DNA of 8,361 nucleotides, taken from NCBI GenBank assembly GCA_937889485.1, contig CALAPG010000019.1:1-8361 (forward strand), read 5' to 3'. Both the position numbers and the translations under genes were made by a program. The notes beneath the pieces are model-generated. The model was not told where the DNA came from, ran no database searches, and saw only the letters and a program-made list of their open reading frames with translations. Of this stretch, positions 8,307-8,361 are shown one piece after another (the stretch's first letter is position 1; each line of letters opens with the position of its first letter). Source of the DNA: an uncultured Moraxella sp. (GTDB lineage Bacteria; Pseudomonadota; Gammaproteobacteria; Pseudomonadales; Moraxellaceae).

Positions 8307-8361
8307 ATTCATCGCTCACCATAACTATCTGAAAAGGCTGGAGTTATCTCCGGCCTTTTCT
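8307..8361 (+). terminator. groEL 3' exon with the groESL operon terminator
   Basis: The 3' exon starts with A8307, which completes the TAA stop codon after splicing. A short untranslated stretch follows, then a rho-independent terminator. The 12-bp stem (8332-8343 with 8348-8359, one G-T pair) has a TTAT loop and a T-rich 3' arm running into the window end. Because it lies beyond the intron, groES, groEL and the whole intron with its protein form one transcription unit. Confidence 0.85.

Overview
The window looks like chromosomal DNA from an AT-leaning gammaproteobacterium, probably of the Moraxellaceae (Moraxella/Psychrobacter type). The grounds are a groESL operon with a sigma-32 type promoter and no CIRCE element, the GroES/GroEL sequences, a FadL/OmpP1 porin and a DUF3108 periplasmic protein. 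The family-level placement is an inference from protein resemblance, not a database result.

Layout. Positions 1-522 hold the C-terminal effector-binding part of a LysR-type regulator, cut by the window edge. It converges on a minus-strand FadL/OmpP1-type outer membrane protein gene (628-1929), and a 16-bp bidirectional terminator (555-596) lies between them. A second minus-strand gene (2355-3059) encodes a secreted DUF3108 protein with its own terminator (2241-2271). The 357-bp divergent region 3060-3416 carries a sigma-32 promoter, a long leader hairpin followed by a T-run, and a sigma-70 promoter, all reading into groES (3417-3704) and groEL (3820-5454).

The main feature is a group II intron of about 2853 nt (5454-8306) inserted inside the groEL termination codon, between TA and A. 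Unspliced mRNA reads TAG and spliced mRNA reads TAA, so GroEL is the same 544 residues either way. The 5' boundary is supported by a 6-nt IBS1/EBS1 match (EBS1 in an 11-nt hairpin loop) and a 5-nt IBS2/EBS2 match. The 3' boundary is supported by a textbook domain V and a fully paired domain VI with a bulged branch-point A seven nucleotides from the end. Domain IV encodes a 553-aa reverse transcriptase/maturase/HNH endonuclease. The operon terminator lies after the intron (8332-8361), so the intron and its protein are transcribed with the heat-shock operon. A group II intron at the groEL stop codon is known from Azotobacter; here the same arrangement appears in an apparently unrelated host.

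Two features go beyond that precedent. First, groEL is a codon-usage mosaic: 2 of 31 leucines are CTG before position 5071 and 10 of 10 are CTG after it, while groES has 0 of 9. This suggests that the last ~380 bp of groEL came in with the intron by recombination or exon co-conversion. Second, intron domain I is about 300 nt longer than usual. The extra block (about 5481-5817) is enclosed by a closing helix, is packed with hairpins, and has a long minus-strand open frame of unknown meaning.
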